Under the pieces are notes generated by a model. That model did not search any database. It saw only the letters and a list, made by a program, of their open reading frames with translations, and was not told the origin of the DNA. Shown here one piece after another: positions 25,942-37,861 of a DNA stretch of 64,000 nucleotides. The position numbers and the translations under genes are program-made. The stretch comes from Apteryx mantelli (Eukaryota > Chordata > Aves > Apterygiformes > Apterygidae). Positions within the stretch are counted from its first letter, which is position 1. Every line of letters begins with the position of its first letter. The stretch is taken from positions 19,373,207 to 19,437,206 of the forward strand of contig NC_089983.1 of assembly GCF_036417845.1 (NCBI RefSeq). Reading direction: 5' to 3'.

Positions 25942-28900
25942 AGAGACTTGCTTGCAAGTTTACTTCATCCAAAATGAAATATCCAGGTTGTCGTGGAGCA
26001 TGGCTTTTCATTCCCATTGAACTGAAAGCACTTGGAGCAAGGTCCAAGAGACTGCCAAATACTCTTAGAAATTGTTTACATTATGTATCCATACCCTACA
26101 GAAGTATCATATTTCTTCAACTAGGTTGCACACAGTTTAGAGCTATTTATCTTCCTTTCCTGAGTCTACCGTAATACATGGCAGATATTTTTATTTTATT
26201 GTTTTTAAACTTCTGTCTCTAAACTTCTGTAGGCGGTGCATTTTATTGACTTTGGCTAATCTATTTTGTTCATATTGGACATGGATAATAATAAAAATAT
26301 CACAGTATTCTAAGTGATTCTATCTTACAAAACCTTATTTATTCAATCTTGTAATCAGAATTACTTGTTAGGATGCAAGAAACTGTCAAAGAAGAAACAA
26401 TAAAAGACTTCTCCAAATCACGAAAATGAGAACATTTTGGGTTGTAAGTATTCTTTGGCTGTAGAGAAGATGCTGCATATCATACGGACAATGCTACTGC
26501 TGCAGGAGCTTTGTGATTTATACTAATGAGAAAAGCTGCCTTGACGAACACAAAACAAAGGACAGAACAGTTCAGTGTTGATGAAGCTTTTTGAACATTA
26601 AGTTTCACAGGAAGTATCGAAGACCAGCATTATAAGAATCTTACAATAGTAGTACATATCTGAAAATCGTCACTAGGCAGAAGTCAGAGGGACAAGTCAC
26701 TATTGTGGGTGACTTGTACCTTTAAATTTTATCTTGGGTCTTACTGTTGGCTTTCCTACGTGGTCTGATGAAGACTGCATGGTTCCTGCTTATTAATGAG
26801 GTTTCACACACCAGTATTTTAACTTCAGAAACACCCTTAAATAACCACACAACTTGCTTATTTCCACAGTACCATTATGTAAGAGTACTCCATAACATTG
26901 CAGTTTTAAGGGAGAATTTTTCTTGCTACAAGCTTAAGTTAAGCAGATCTCAGCACCAGACTGGTGTGCTCCTCTTCTCCTCCCCAAACAAACAGTTCTA
27001 GCCCATTTGTCAAGAGATAAGCAAGTGCTTAAGCACCTATTTCCCACAGACATTCAAGATTTAATTAAGTTTCGAGTCCCTAAGAACTAAACTTTGAAAA
27101 GCATTTAGGCATTTATAAGGTTTTCAGATGTGCTAATCTCCTATTGATTTCAAAACATGTAGGAAAGTATTAGCTCTGGTTTAGAATCTGTGTGTCCTTA
27201 TGATATTTAAAGATGACCAAACCCAACAGTGTATGGTCACTGAAAGGCTGTACAAGACAGTAATTTTAAGCAACAGGTACACATTTTCTAAATTACTCCA
27301 AGTAAAACAGATGTACTGAATGAGCTAGTACTCACATGGATTGATAAACACACTTGTGCTTCCAGTGATTTCTCTCTTTTTAGTATAGCATTAGTCAAAC
27401 ATTGATTAATTATCTTGTCTAGAAAGGATTTGTCTTGACATTATTAGAAAGGTCTGACATTCGTCTTTCACTCCACCTCAACTATTGAAATGTAACAGGT
27501 CACAGGTCTGAAAAAAAGCTTTCTGCTGACCCCCACAGAATGATGGGAGAGTCAGTGTTTTGACTCGAGTCAATTAGAGATGACTGAAGACTGGATAAGC
27601 TTAGTATTTCTAGTTAAAGTTTTGTCAAATTCTTCAAATACATTTTTGTACATGCCAGTTCACCCTTCACAAATTTACAACTTGTTACAGAAGAAAAAGA
27701 TCCGCTCTGCTTGAAGGTCTGAATTTATTCAGCCCTGGAAACTGATCTGAATAGGCAGGTTACTTATAAAGGATGACTTTTCAGCCCTATAAAGAATTGT
27801 CCTTTTCCTTTTCCAAGTTATAAACTCAATTCTCATCCATATGTGCTATTTAGAGATTATGTCAACATTTCAGCAAGGAAGAGCCAATAGTAGTGACAGG
27901 AGGTGAAGTGGCTCTATTCCTTTATAAGGATCAAGGCATGCACATCCTGTACAAATGATCATGCCCCTAAGTTAATCGCACGCCTTCACTTTCTACTTGA
28001 CTAAACACAGTGTCATGGGCTGGAGAGTAAGTTTTGTCCTTGTGATTACTAGAAATACTTTTCCTCCTTTAGTTTGTACAATGTTTGTAAGGAGACCTGT
28101 GCTCATACGTACTGGTACTCATACTTCATCTTGAATGTAGACAATGTTTTTTTCTTTTTTGTCTATGATTTTCTTCATAAGCAAAACACTTCTAATTTGA
28201 AATTAATATCTTAGATGGGGAAGGTTATTTTAGTTTCTAGAGTAGATGCTTTGTATTAGGTAGATTCTACAGCACTGCCTTTTTGAACAGCAAGGCTTAT
28301 TAACAATTACTGTTTTACTATGTTTTCCACTGCGAAGTTCAGGTACACATTCTACTGTGGCCACATTACATAGAGACAGTAAAAATATTTTTCTTTTTCA
28401 AACAACTTTTTATCAGCTTGAGTTCAAGTCTGTGGGTGATGCTGGGATTAAACTTGACTTTCTAATTCAAGTTGAAATCCAAATTATATTGATCTTCTGC
28501 TATATTAACCCTAAATGGATAGTCAGGCCAGTCTAAGTTGCATCTTTTAGTCCGACTTTTATTTATTCCTTTAACTCCAAAGGAATAAAGTCTGATCCTC
28601 TACAGTGGTAGAGTTACTTTGTGCAAGGTCTAGTGTGAACTGTCTAACAAGACAGTAGCATTTCTCTACGTAATGTCACCCTGTGCAAAGGATCCTCTGT
28701 CATCTTTATTTCTGGTCGCAATGGCAGTCTGTTAGTGCAGTTTAAAGTCTGCACAGAGTACACCAGTTATATTGTTACATCTAAACAATTAAATTAAAGC
28801 CATCATTAATTACTTTCTCATGTCTTCCACAGACATTAATTAATTTCTAATCTCTTCCATATAGACTGTATGTATTATAATGTAAAGGTTTTCACTTTTA

Positions 28901-31900
28901 ACTAAGTTTTATTTTGAATAGTTATTCCTGCTTACTGTGGTATTATAGTACATAGTTTTCCAAAAGGTGAAGGGGAAAACATTAGCTTACTCTCTGACAA
29001 CACATATCTAGTATTAGAAGTGCATCACTTCTTATTGAAAAATAATTATGGCAATGCAGAAAACGCTTCTTGAATGCAAAGACATTAGATATTTGAATCA
29101 AAATATCTATCATCAGCTTTTCTCCAGACAACTGAAGATGCTCATTACCTATTTTTTCCTGTTACAGATCTTGCTTTGATTTACACTAGAACCACCTGGC
29201 TCCCACTAAACAACTGTAAACCACAAGTGGATCTACAAAAGTTAAGAAAACAAAACCAAAAAACACACCGGATTTAGAAGGACTTCTAGTTAAACTCCCT
29301 TGCTGAGGACAGCGAGGAAGTGCTCTTACTATTATGAAATAGATTAATAAAATAAAACTGATTAGAAAACATTGCTACTAACTGTCTAGCTGAAGAGGCT
29401 TAAGCTGCAGAAATATCTATGCTGTTGAAATATGAGTACCAACCAAACAGGCAAAATCTCTGACAAACAAGAATTAGAGCATTTGTGTAATTTGCAGGGT
29501 CAGCGCTGTTAATTTACAAGACCACCGCAGCACATTGAGGACCTTTTTTGGTTTTCTCTAAATATGTTCTATCATACAGATATCGAACACTGTGTCATAC
29601 ATTCATAATAGTTAAGTGACAGCTTCATCTAGTTGTTTGCAATGATGTCTTAGAAAACAAACAAAGTGAACAGCAGTTTGTGGGTTTAATAAAAGGTGGG
29701 GGAAAAAAAAAAACCAACAAGAAACGTATTTTGCCCCATTGGTTGAAGTGAACAAAAGTGGCCATGTATCTTAACACCTGGAAAAAGTCAGGGCATGCAC
29801 AGCTGGCTGAGAGCTGGTCACACATTCCTAAGGTTACAATTACGACCAGTGTTCTCAAACCAGGCTCACTGACAAGCAGTTGCAGATGGCCAAAATGCTT
29901 ATGTATGGAAATAGCTTTACTCAGCAAAATCTTAGAAAAATAATGTATCAATAGAAACACTTGTATATGTAGATATAGCACTTTCTCAGTGATGTTTTAC
30001 ATGACCTGTGGACTGACTGAAGAATATAAATTGGAAACAGGAAATCTTTTGTTGCACATCATATATATCATTTTGTACCAGAACATCATGTTTTTTTAAA
30101 CTGCTAGACTTCTAATGTAGTTAAAGTGGGGAAACACTATCAGTGTGTTAGGATCCGTTCCCAGATTTGCCATCAGCCAGCTATGTGGTCATGTCCACTT
30201 TTCAATATGCCGGTTTAATCACTGCAGAAATGGGTATAACATTACTCATACTTGTGCGTACAACTTAATGTTTCAGACTATTGGATGAACAGCGATGAAT
30301 ACTGTAAAGTATCATTTTATAATCTACATAAGTAATGTGGGAAAAGCGTACTTATGTTTTCCTTCCTCCCTAATGGCATTTTAAGAAATACACTGTTAAA
30401 TGAGAACTTCTCTGATGCTTACTAAAACAATCAAAATTCAAGCCTGGTAAAAACTGAAAAAAAAATCCTGCTGAGATATGATAATATAAAATGAAATCAA
30501 GTGACATCCACGACGCTGGAAGTATAGCACCTTAATAAAGAAGAAATTATAACAGTTGTTACTTTGTCAAAACACAGGAGAAAAAAGCTAAATATATAAA
30601 ATACTTCTAACTCAAAGTTTTCCAACTCCCGAATGTTTGGTAAAACCTATACTAAAAATGATACTGTAGAAATTATTAGACCCCACACCAATGTATCCAA
30701 GAGCCAGCAATGAGGGCAGAAATATCAACTGAAATTTAAACTAGGGCAGTAACATCTATTTACACCACTTGATGAATCTTATTTTCTTAGGAAAAGAACA
30801 ACCATCTTTTCCAGAATAAAACACTGGGGGGGGAGGGGGGAACCACACACACGCATCTAAGTGTGATTATAAGCATTTCAATTAGAAAGTTTTTCAATAG
30901 AGAACCTGCAGAAGAGCAAATATACAACAATATTGCTCATATCTGCTATCTTCTGAGCAACAGCCTTGTTACTGTGATTAGTACAGACTAACAGATGAAC
31001 ATCTTTATACACATGATCAACAAGACCAAAAGGTCACTCTGTTTTTAATTTACTATTTGCTATAAAACTCATATCTTAAACAGATTTAGCATACATTTTT
31101 CAGATATTACACATACCTTGAAGTCAACAAATCACAAGTGAGATTACAAATCACTCACTGTAAACTCCTTTTAATATTTTGATCTAAAACAGCACAGAGA
31201 AGAGCTCTCTAGAACTTTCAGCCTCCCGTTTCATTGGGCCTTAATTGCCCTCCTTCATACAGAGAAAGCATCAATGAAGATTAGGGAATTTTGCCAGGAT
31301 AATGTCTGCAAGATCACACATTGTTTCACAATTTACATTGTAAAATACTAATCATAAAACTTTCCTAAAACCACTAATGTATGCATGCAACATTTAAATT
31401 TATCATTTCATTTACAAATCTTTTTAATAACAAGTTGGATTCCTAATGTTATATGTTAACATTAATGAATATGTCAAAGCCTCTTAAGAGGGAGTTAGTT
31501 ATGAGGTAAGTTTGAATTTGTATATTACCTTCTGTATATTAAACTTTTCAAAGATTACTTTATTAAGCCTGTAACTACAAGCACAAATGCTGATTCTAAA
31601 TATATCTGTTGAACTCTAAATGACTTCTGTTTATAGAAATAGGACATAACAAGCTATTAAATCTTCCTTACAACAAACTGTGCTATGCCAAAATACCTGC
31701 TCCAGATTTCTGAGCTACAGTTAAAAGACTTACACTGACAACCAAAAAGAAAACTGGTAAAACAGTTACCATTCCAATATATTTTATCATTTAAGTCTTT
31801 CCTTGAAAAGACTTAATTTTAGTCTTATTAATTCTGCATCCGCACATGTTAAAAAAAAAATTAGTGCTTGAAACTTTCTGTATTTTACATGATTTAAGAA

Positions 31901-32759
31901 TCAGTACAACACTTTCTTGCTATATAGCTGCCAAATAAACTCAGAAGAAACAGGACACAATAATAAAAATAAAATGCGTAACTTTTGGTGACTCAGATTA
32001 GTATAAAGTCAGTGATTACACCCTCCTGAGGACTCCACGAGAAGTTTGTAATCAGGCAAGAATTAATTACATCCACCATTAACAACGAGGTTTGTGCTCC
32101 TTATATTGAAAGCATAACAGCGGGAGCCGAGATGCAAGGGTTTGGTTACCTCTACTGCAGCTGTGCATCCAGCTCAGTGCATCTCCCAGTTTCTTCAGTT
32201 TCCATAATCTGTAAGTGGTTTGTGCACTGTAAAGTATTTTGAGATCCTACAGTAAAGAAGTTCACAACTAGTGTAAACTATTACTATGCTAAAGGAGGGT
32301 GTCAGTTTAGTGCTCTGTTGCAGTTATATATCTGATACAGAATCACATTTACTTATATGTAGAAGTAGACCAAAACCAGCATCTCAAACTCACACTTCCT
32401 GAAGGAGTTGGCAGCATTCTCAATTGCACAAAGATTGACATAAATAAGGCATCAAAGTTATGACTCTACTAAATGGCACTGGGATCTCAGGCAACTAGTT
32501 TCAAAAAAACAAAGCTTCAAATTCAGCTTCAAAATTAAATACAAGGCTGACCAGATCAGGCCTTTTTCAGCCTCCTTCCCTGAGGAGACAACACTAACGC
32601 AATTGCTCTGTCTGAAACTACCTTCCAGTTACCTATGAGCTTGTTCATATATTCAATCATTTTTTGACAGAAATGCGTAGTATTTCTACTCTCAAGTTCC
32701 TCCTTGAGTTTGTAATTTCTTTTGCACTTACCCATGCACTAACACATGCCTGTAATCAG

Positions 32760-32890
32760 CACAAGGGGAAGCAGGCACCCCGTTAGCCACAGGCCTGGCA
32801 GGCACAGAGCCCCAAGGCCGCTGTGCCTGGAGACGAGCCGCAGCCAGCGGGATGGAGACCCGCGGGGGCGAAGAGCCTCTGGAAACCTTC
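32760..32890. other. GC-rich islet
   Basis: About 130 bases of GC-rich sequence with CpG dinucleotides (for example around CCGCGGG-like words near 32856-32870) inside AT-rich DNA. Overlapping frames at 32728-32985 (minus) and 32746-32961 (plus) look like by-products of low stop density. Function unknown. Confidence 0.5.
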
Positions 32891-35800
32891 TGGTGCGTGG
32901 GATACTCCCTCACAGGAGAAACAACTTCATGAAGTCCTCTGGTGATGGAACAGTTTCCTAAAACTGCACATACGTTCTTTCCCATGTGTCTTAGTAAGTA
33001 TTAACAGGGGTCTTGTTCTAAATTACACACTCCAAAACCATCAGGAATTTCAACTGACTAAACAATAGTCAAACTGCCCGTTTTAAGTGAAGAACAACAG
33101 AAGTCCAACAGCACATTGCTTTGAAATGTTTATTACTAATCTGTCTTGGCCAGAAGTTTGACAAGAATTATACCTAGAATCAGCTCTTTACAGCAATTTG
33201 CCCTCCAGCAACTACTTTATATGAAATAAACTCAAATTAACTCCAAAAGAATATTCATTTACATTCTCTGGAAGTGAAATAAAAGGACTCTTTTCAAAAC
33301 CTACCTAATGAACATGAGGGTTTTTTCCCCCCCTTTTCTTATTGAGAAAATAAATACTCTTACCTTTCATCAGGAACACTCTCTGTTATTTATCTAATAT
33401 GACCAGTACCAGGCTAACAAGAACAAGGGAAGTCACAACTTCTTTATTATTTTATGTTAGCTTATGTGACTTTACTTGACTTAGCATCTTAAAAAAACTC
33501 CCAAAATAAGTTGTCCAGGCATTAGAAAGGAGGCAGAACCTTAGGTCTACCCCTGCAATTTTATTACTGTAATGATCTGACAAATGAACGATCATGTATA
33601 AATGCTTAATACAGTGTTCCGGTCAAAATGCTTGCTCCTTCTGAATATTTTAATTTAAACAAGCATTTTAAGTGTTGAATCACAAAGTGTTGGTGATCTA
33701 AAATACCTAAAAAATGTAATGATTCAATTAATGCTGAGTTACTCCATGCATGAATGAACAATTTGACGTGGGCTTGAATACAGTATTTTAATAATGCAGC
33801 TGCCATATTCATTGGTCTCTACGTTTCCTGAAAACTAATCTGCCAAACAAGTTTTACAGTATTAATCTTCTGCGCTTCCGTTCTTTGAGTGCTGAGTTAG
33901 TAATGCTCCTCAATTGCATGTTATTTCACTGAAATGCTACTTTTATTTTTTTAGAACATTCACAGATACTATAATTTTAAAATTAAGACAGATATATTTT
34001 CAGTTGAAGACAAACTATCATTGCCTTTGAACAGTTACAGGTTTCTAAGAAGCTTCAGGCCAAATAAGGCACTAATTTTTAAATATTTTGAAATACCTTT
34101 CTCAAACTACATGGGCTATTGTATCCGCAATTTTAAGGTATTTTTTCCAAGAGGCTGTCATAATCATAGTGGTTATGTATTTCAATACCTTAGCAGCATA
34201 ATACATTTGTTGTAAGACATTCAGAAAATCTGAGATATACTAAGATACACTTTACCACAGCTATCTTCACAGAAAACAAGAAACCCTAGCACTAAAGAAC
34301 CTTACTTATTGGCACTGTTCTAATAGGCAGTAACTTGAAGTGTTGGCCCTAACCGAGCATGCTCTGGCTAAGCCTTACATGCAGTACCAACCAACCACAT
34401 ACAGAGTTCATACAAACCATATTTGTTAGCCTGAGCCCTCAAAAGCTTTTTTTTTTTAATCCCATTATAGTTTGTTTCATATCATTTCAAAGTAAAATTA
34501 CAAATACAGAGAAATCCTTTGAACAAAACCAAATTTAGGGTTGCTTTGACTGAGTAATATCGCCCAATGGAATCATTAATAAAATTACTGATATGCAAAA
34601 GTATTTACAAATCATTGATGAAAGACTACAACAACTGTGGATAAACATTTAGAACTTCAGATATATAAATGATTTAAAAAATACCTAAGAATTCTGTAAC
34701 TGCAGATGACAGCAGCATTACAGTTAATATTTAATCATGATATTGTGAGAATGTTCAGTAGTGGAAGACAGGATTAACATATTGCTTTAAAACATTCCAT
34801 TACTTTCTGCATCTGTTTACTGATAATAAAAGAAACAGCTGTTCTAAACCTAACATTAACAGGTGTAAACCATTCATTTGAGATTTTAAAACAATAATTC
34901 TCATCCATTTCCTCTTTAACTATTTCAAAATGACATTGTGAGCACCACTCCTATTAGCTTACACAATTAACTTATAATTGTTTAACCTCTTCTCATGTCC
35001 ACAAAACATATACATGTGGCGTTAGCTTCCTTCTCACTTTGTGCAAAAGACTCTGTTCTTATGCAGTGCACATCCTGAACTAATTCACCAGATGTTTTCC
35101 ATAAAATGTTTGGTCACACTATTCAGCAGCTTTCCTTTAGCAACTGTTCTATATCAAATTTACTGCAAAAAAGCATCGTAATTATGAAGTAACACTGTAT
35201 CAAATTCACAGAACTAATATCTCACTATGTTTAGTCAAACTACGAATGATAATTGAGCTTGAAATTGTATATTTACTTTAAATAAGTCTTCCAAATCATC
35301 TGCAACAATGTGTGCTTAATTCGAAGCCATTAACAAAAGATTTAACATTTCCACATTTATACTCTTCATAATTTTAGATACGATACACCATAGAGAAAAT
35401 AAAAGCTACATCTGGTAGCTTTCCATTTGCAAAATTAAATGAATGTACCATAAGTTTCTTGCAAGACAATTGCTAATGCAGTCTTTTAAATGCTAGGTAC
35501 AAAAGAGACCAAAAAATCTAGAATCCTTCATGCTTTATTTTAAATATCGCTATCATGGCCGAAAAATTAATTTGGAGTTACAGGTTTGCTTAAAAAAAAA
35601 AAAAAAACCTACAAAACACAGAATTAGACCTGCTTTACATCAGATCTCTGAAGATCGATACTACAACCCTTTCAAAAAAATAGGCTGGTCTTTGATGATT
35701 ACTTTGATGCGGGTAATGCCAATACGTATTTAGAAATAAAACAACAAGCAAAAAAGCCCTGAAATGAAACCACTCACATATATTGTGACCAAGGAATAAC

Positions 35801-36429
35801 CGCTTGTATAACTAACTACAGTAAGGTACTTGGCGGTATTGAGTCTACTACTAAAAATTTTAATATTCCATTTTAAATACGGAAATATAGATGAAGAGCC
35901 CATTTTAACAACATACATCATAAAGATTTTACTGCTGCCAATGCCTTGCTAAGTGTTTCTGAAATAAACTCAGTGTTCCTCTGTTTTTGTTATTATCCTC
36001 TGAACCGCTACTATTCACATTAAAGGAAGAAAGAAATCCATGGAAATACTCCAAATCCTTCACACACACATATTTCTTAACACAGAGGAAACAGCAACTT
36101 CATTATTAAGATTATTAATACATTTAGAAGAGAAAAGTTAAAGAGGCGTTATCTCCAATTCATGTTTATACTCATATTTACATGCAGGCAAAAGTCATTC
36201 TTCACTCAAGAGATCTTCCTGTATTTAAAAAGAAAGTTAGCATCCAATGCTTTTATACTTAAAAAAGAAACCCAAAACACACAGCTTTTCAGAATTTGGC
36301 TGGAGCAGACACTCGAGCTCGAACTACGGTACAGGATCTCCAAAACTGCGCAAACTGACCACACAACGAACGCTCCCTCGCAAGATGCAAAGCGGCGTAC
36401 AACCAAAGGGTTTGTTTTTTATTTGTTGT

Positions 36430-37030
36430 TATTAAGGACGACGCCCCAGCCTGGAAAGCCCGGACGGCGGCCGCCGCTGAGGGCTCCAGGCCCGTGTCGC
36501 CGCGGGGAAGGCGCACCGCCGCCGGGAGGCAAGAAAGCGACGGTGCCCGCTCATGGCCAACCTCACCGCCACCTCCCGACCCACTCCAACTGTACAAAAC
36601 GGTACACAAACAAGATGCCGGCAGAGGGCAACGCAAGCGCCAGCAGGCCGACCGGCCGGCCGGCGGAGAGGCCCCGGTCGCTGCTCGGCTGCGGGAAGCG
36701 AGGAGAGGACGCCCTACCTTGAGCCATCTGCCCCCAGCGCGGCAGCGGAGCAGTCCTCCGTTTAACCCGCGGCGCCGAAGCTGCGCAGCGGGCGCCCCTC
36801 ACGCAGCAACGGCCAGCAAGCGCGCGGGAGCGGCCCGTGCCGGCGTGCACCGGGGCAGAGGCCCGCGGGAAACCCCTGAGGTAAAGGGGGCCGAGGAGGA
36901 GAGGAGGAAGGGAGACCCGGCGCTCAAGCGCGCACCCTGCGCACCTGCCCTGGCAGTGCCGGCCGTTGGCGCGCTCCCATGGCAACCGCGGCACCTGCCG
37001 CCGTAACGGTCACCTAACGGCACCCAGCCT
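36430..37030. promoter_or_regulatory. Orphan CpG island, probable promoter
   Basis: Roughly 600 bases of very GC-rich, CpG-dense DNA, in sharp contrast to the AT-rich flanks. In vertebrates this composition marks germline-unmethylated promoters. It lies about 640 bases beyond the PMS1 stop codon and is not the promoter of either recognised gene: PMS1 begins beyond 64000 and MSTN left of base 1. Good splice-donor words occur on both strands: CTGAG/GTAAAG on plus near 36880 and CAAG/GTAGGG on minus at 36718/36717. These fit a promoter for one or two unannotated transcripts, perhaps noncoding. Long open frames on both strands are expected from the composition and are not called as genes. Confidence 0.75.
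36718..36994 (-). other. Possible first exon of an unknown minus-strand transcript
   Basis: On the minus strand an open frame from an ATG at 36994, with another in-frame ATG at 36727 (M-A-Q), reaches a good donor CAAG/GTAGGG after 36718. A transcript from here would run towards MSTN. The peptide is rich in Arg, Ala, Gly and Pro, matches no family known to me, and no downstream partner exon was found. It may equally be a 5' noncoding exon or chance. Confidence 0.2.
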
Positions 37031-37479
37031 CGCGCTCCCTTCCCTACATCTGCTACGACACAACACTTGGGGGATGATAGAAATTTTCATGTCAAGCCAA
37101 AGTTTGAAATGTTCTGAGTTACTTGCATAGCTTAGAGAAAAGCTCTTTGGTGACTACTGGACCCTAGGACTTCAATGCTTATCTACCTGAGCAAACAATT
37201 TCCAAGTAGAAATGCTCCACCATGAAAGTGCAGCTACAATAACTACATATGGCAATGATATTTAAATACATACATGCCTCAGCTATTCCTTTAGAAATTA
37301 ACATATGTTCTTTGTGCAATAAACGTTGCCAGGCTCTGTTGAAAGCAACTTCTAACCATTTTACATCTAAAATATTGTGATATACTGATATTTTCCTAAA
37401 CCTGCAGCAACAAGAAAAGCATCAAAACAGTTTTGAACATTTCTTTAATAAATTCGTAATGGAAAAAATAGTGATGTGT

Positions 37480-37669
37480 TGGTCTATACAGTATGAGTTT
37501 ATTTTCAGTTTTCAAGTAGCACTCAAATTTAAACCCAAAAAACTCTAAAAGCTGAACTTATGATAATAAAGTCATTATACAAAAGCTTTGCACAAAACAT
37601 GTTGAAATTATACAGTAAGTAATGATCAAAATTAAGCAAGAGAAATATGATCCAAACAAAATGTTCCAT
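37480..37669 (-). other. PMS1: PMS1 3' untranslated region
   Basis: AT-rich sequence between the PMS1 stop codon (37670-37672) and the poly(A) signal at 37498-37503. The end point is an estimate. Confidence 0.6.
37498..37503 (-). terminator. PMS1: PMS1 poly(A) signal
   Basis: TTTATT on the plus strand, that is AATAAA on the minus strand, about 170 bases after the PMS1 stop. A weaker ATTAAA lies at 37445-37450. A short 3' UTR is implied. Confidence 0.65.
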
Positions 37670-37861
37670 TTACTGGATAATTTCCTTGGATTTGTGCTTG
37701 TTAACTGCTGGAATATCTGTTAAGTGATGAAAGAAAGGACGACCATGAACACAGCCTTTATTTTCCTTTCCAAGCTGTTGCTTCATCCTGTAAATTGTGT
37801 TTTGAACATCTTCTTTTGACAAATGTAAGGGCAGCTGCCGAGCTAAACGCACTGCTTCTCC
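37670..37861 (-). CDS. PMS1: PMS1, last coding exon
   Basis: Terminal coding exon of PMS1, a MutL homologue that pairs with MLH1 in DNA mismatch repair. The acceptor TTTCCACAG lies just upstream (37870-37862), the exon begins in phase 0 with [11 protein letters not shown], and the frame runs 63 codons to a stop at 37670-37672. It contains the segment [15 protein letters not shown] and the diagnostic [12 protein letters not shown] motif, the PMS1 form of the CPHGRP motif that closes MutL-family C-terminal domains. After HHLT the tail ([15 protein letters not shown]) differs from the short human ending and is several residues longer. In the family this region contributes to MLH1 dimerisation. 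Confidence 0.97.
   Translation of the reverse strand, partial: GEAVRLARQLPLHLSKEDVQNTIYRMKQQLGKENKGCVHGRPFFHHLTDIPAVNKHKSKEIIQ

Larger units (their letters stand above)
25266..36429. other. Gene-free intergenic DNA
   Basis: No coding exon recognised. It contains an (AAT)n run at 25926-25941, a G-rich run at 30826-30842 and a GC-rich islet near 32760-32890. Open frames here are short and carry no family motif. Confidence 0.65.

Noticed and set aside
36162..37023. Long overlapping open frames on both strands (up to 186 codons)
   Set aside because: They lie within or next to the CpG island, where low stop-codon density makes long frames likely by chance. The peptides are rich in Arg, Pro, Ala and Gly, show no domain, and frames are open on both strands at once.
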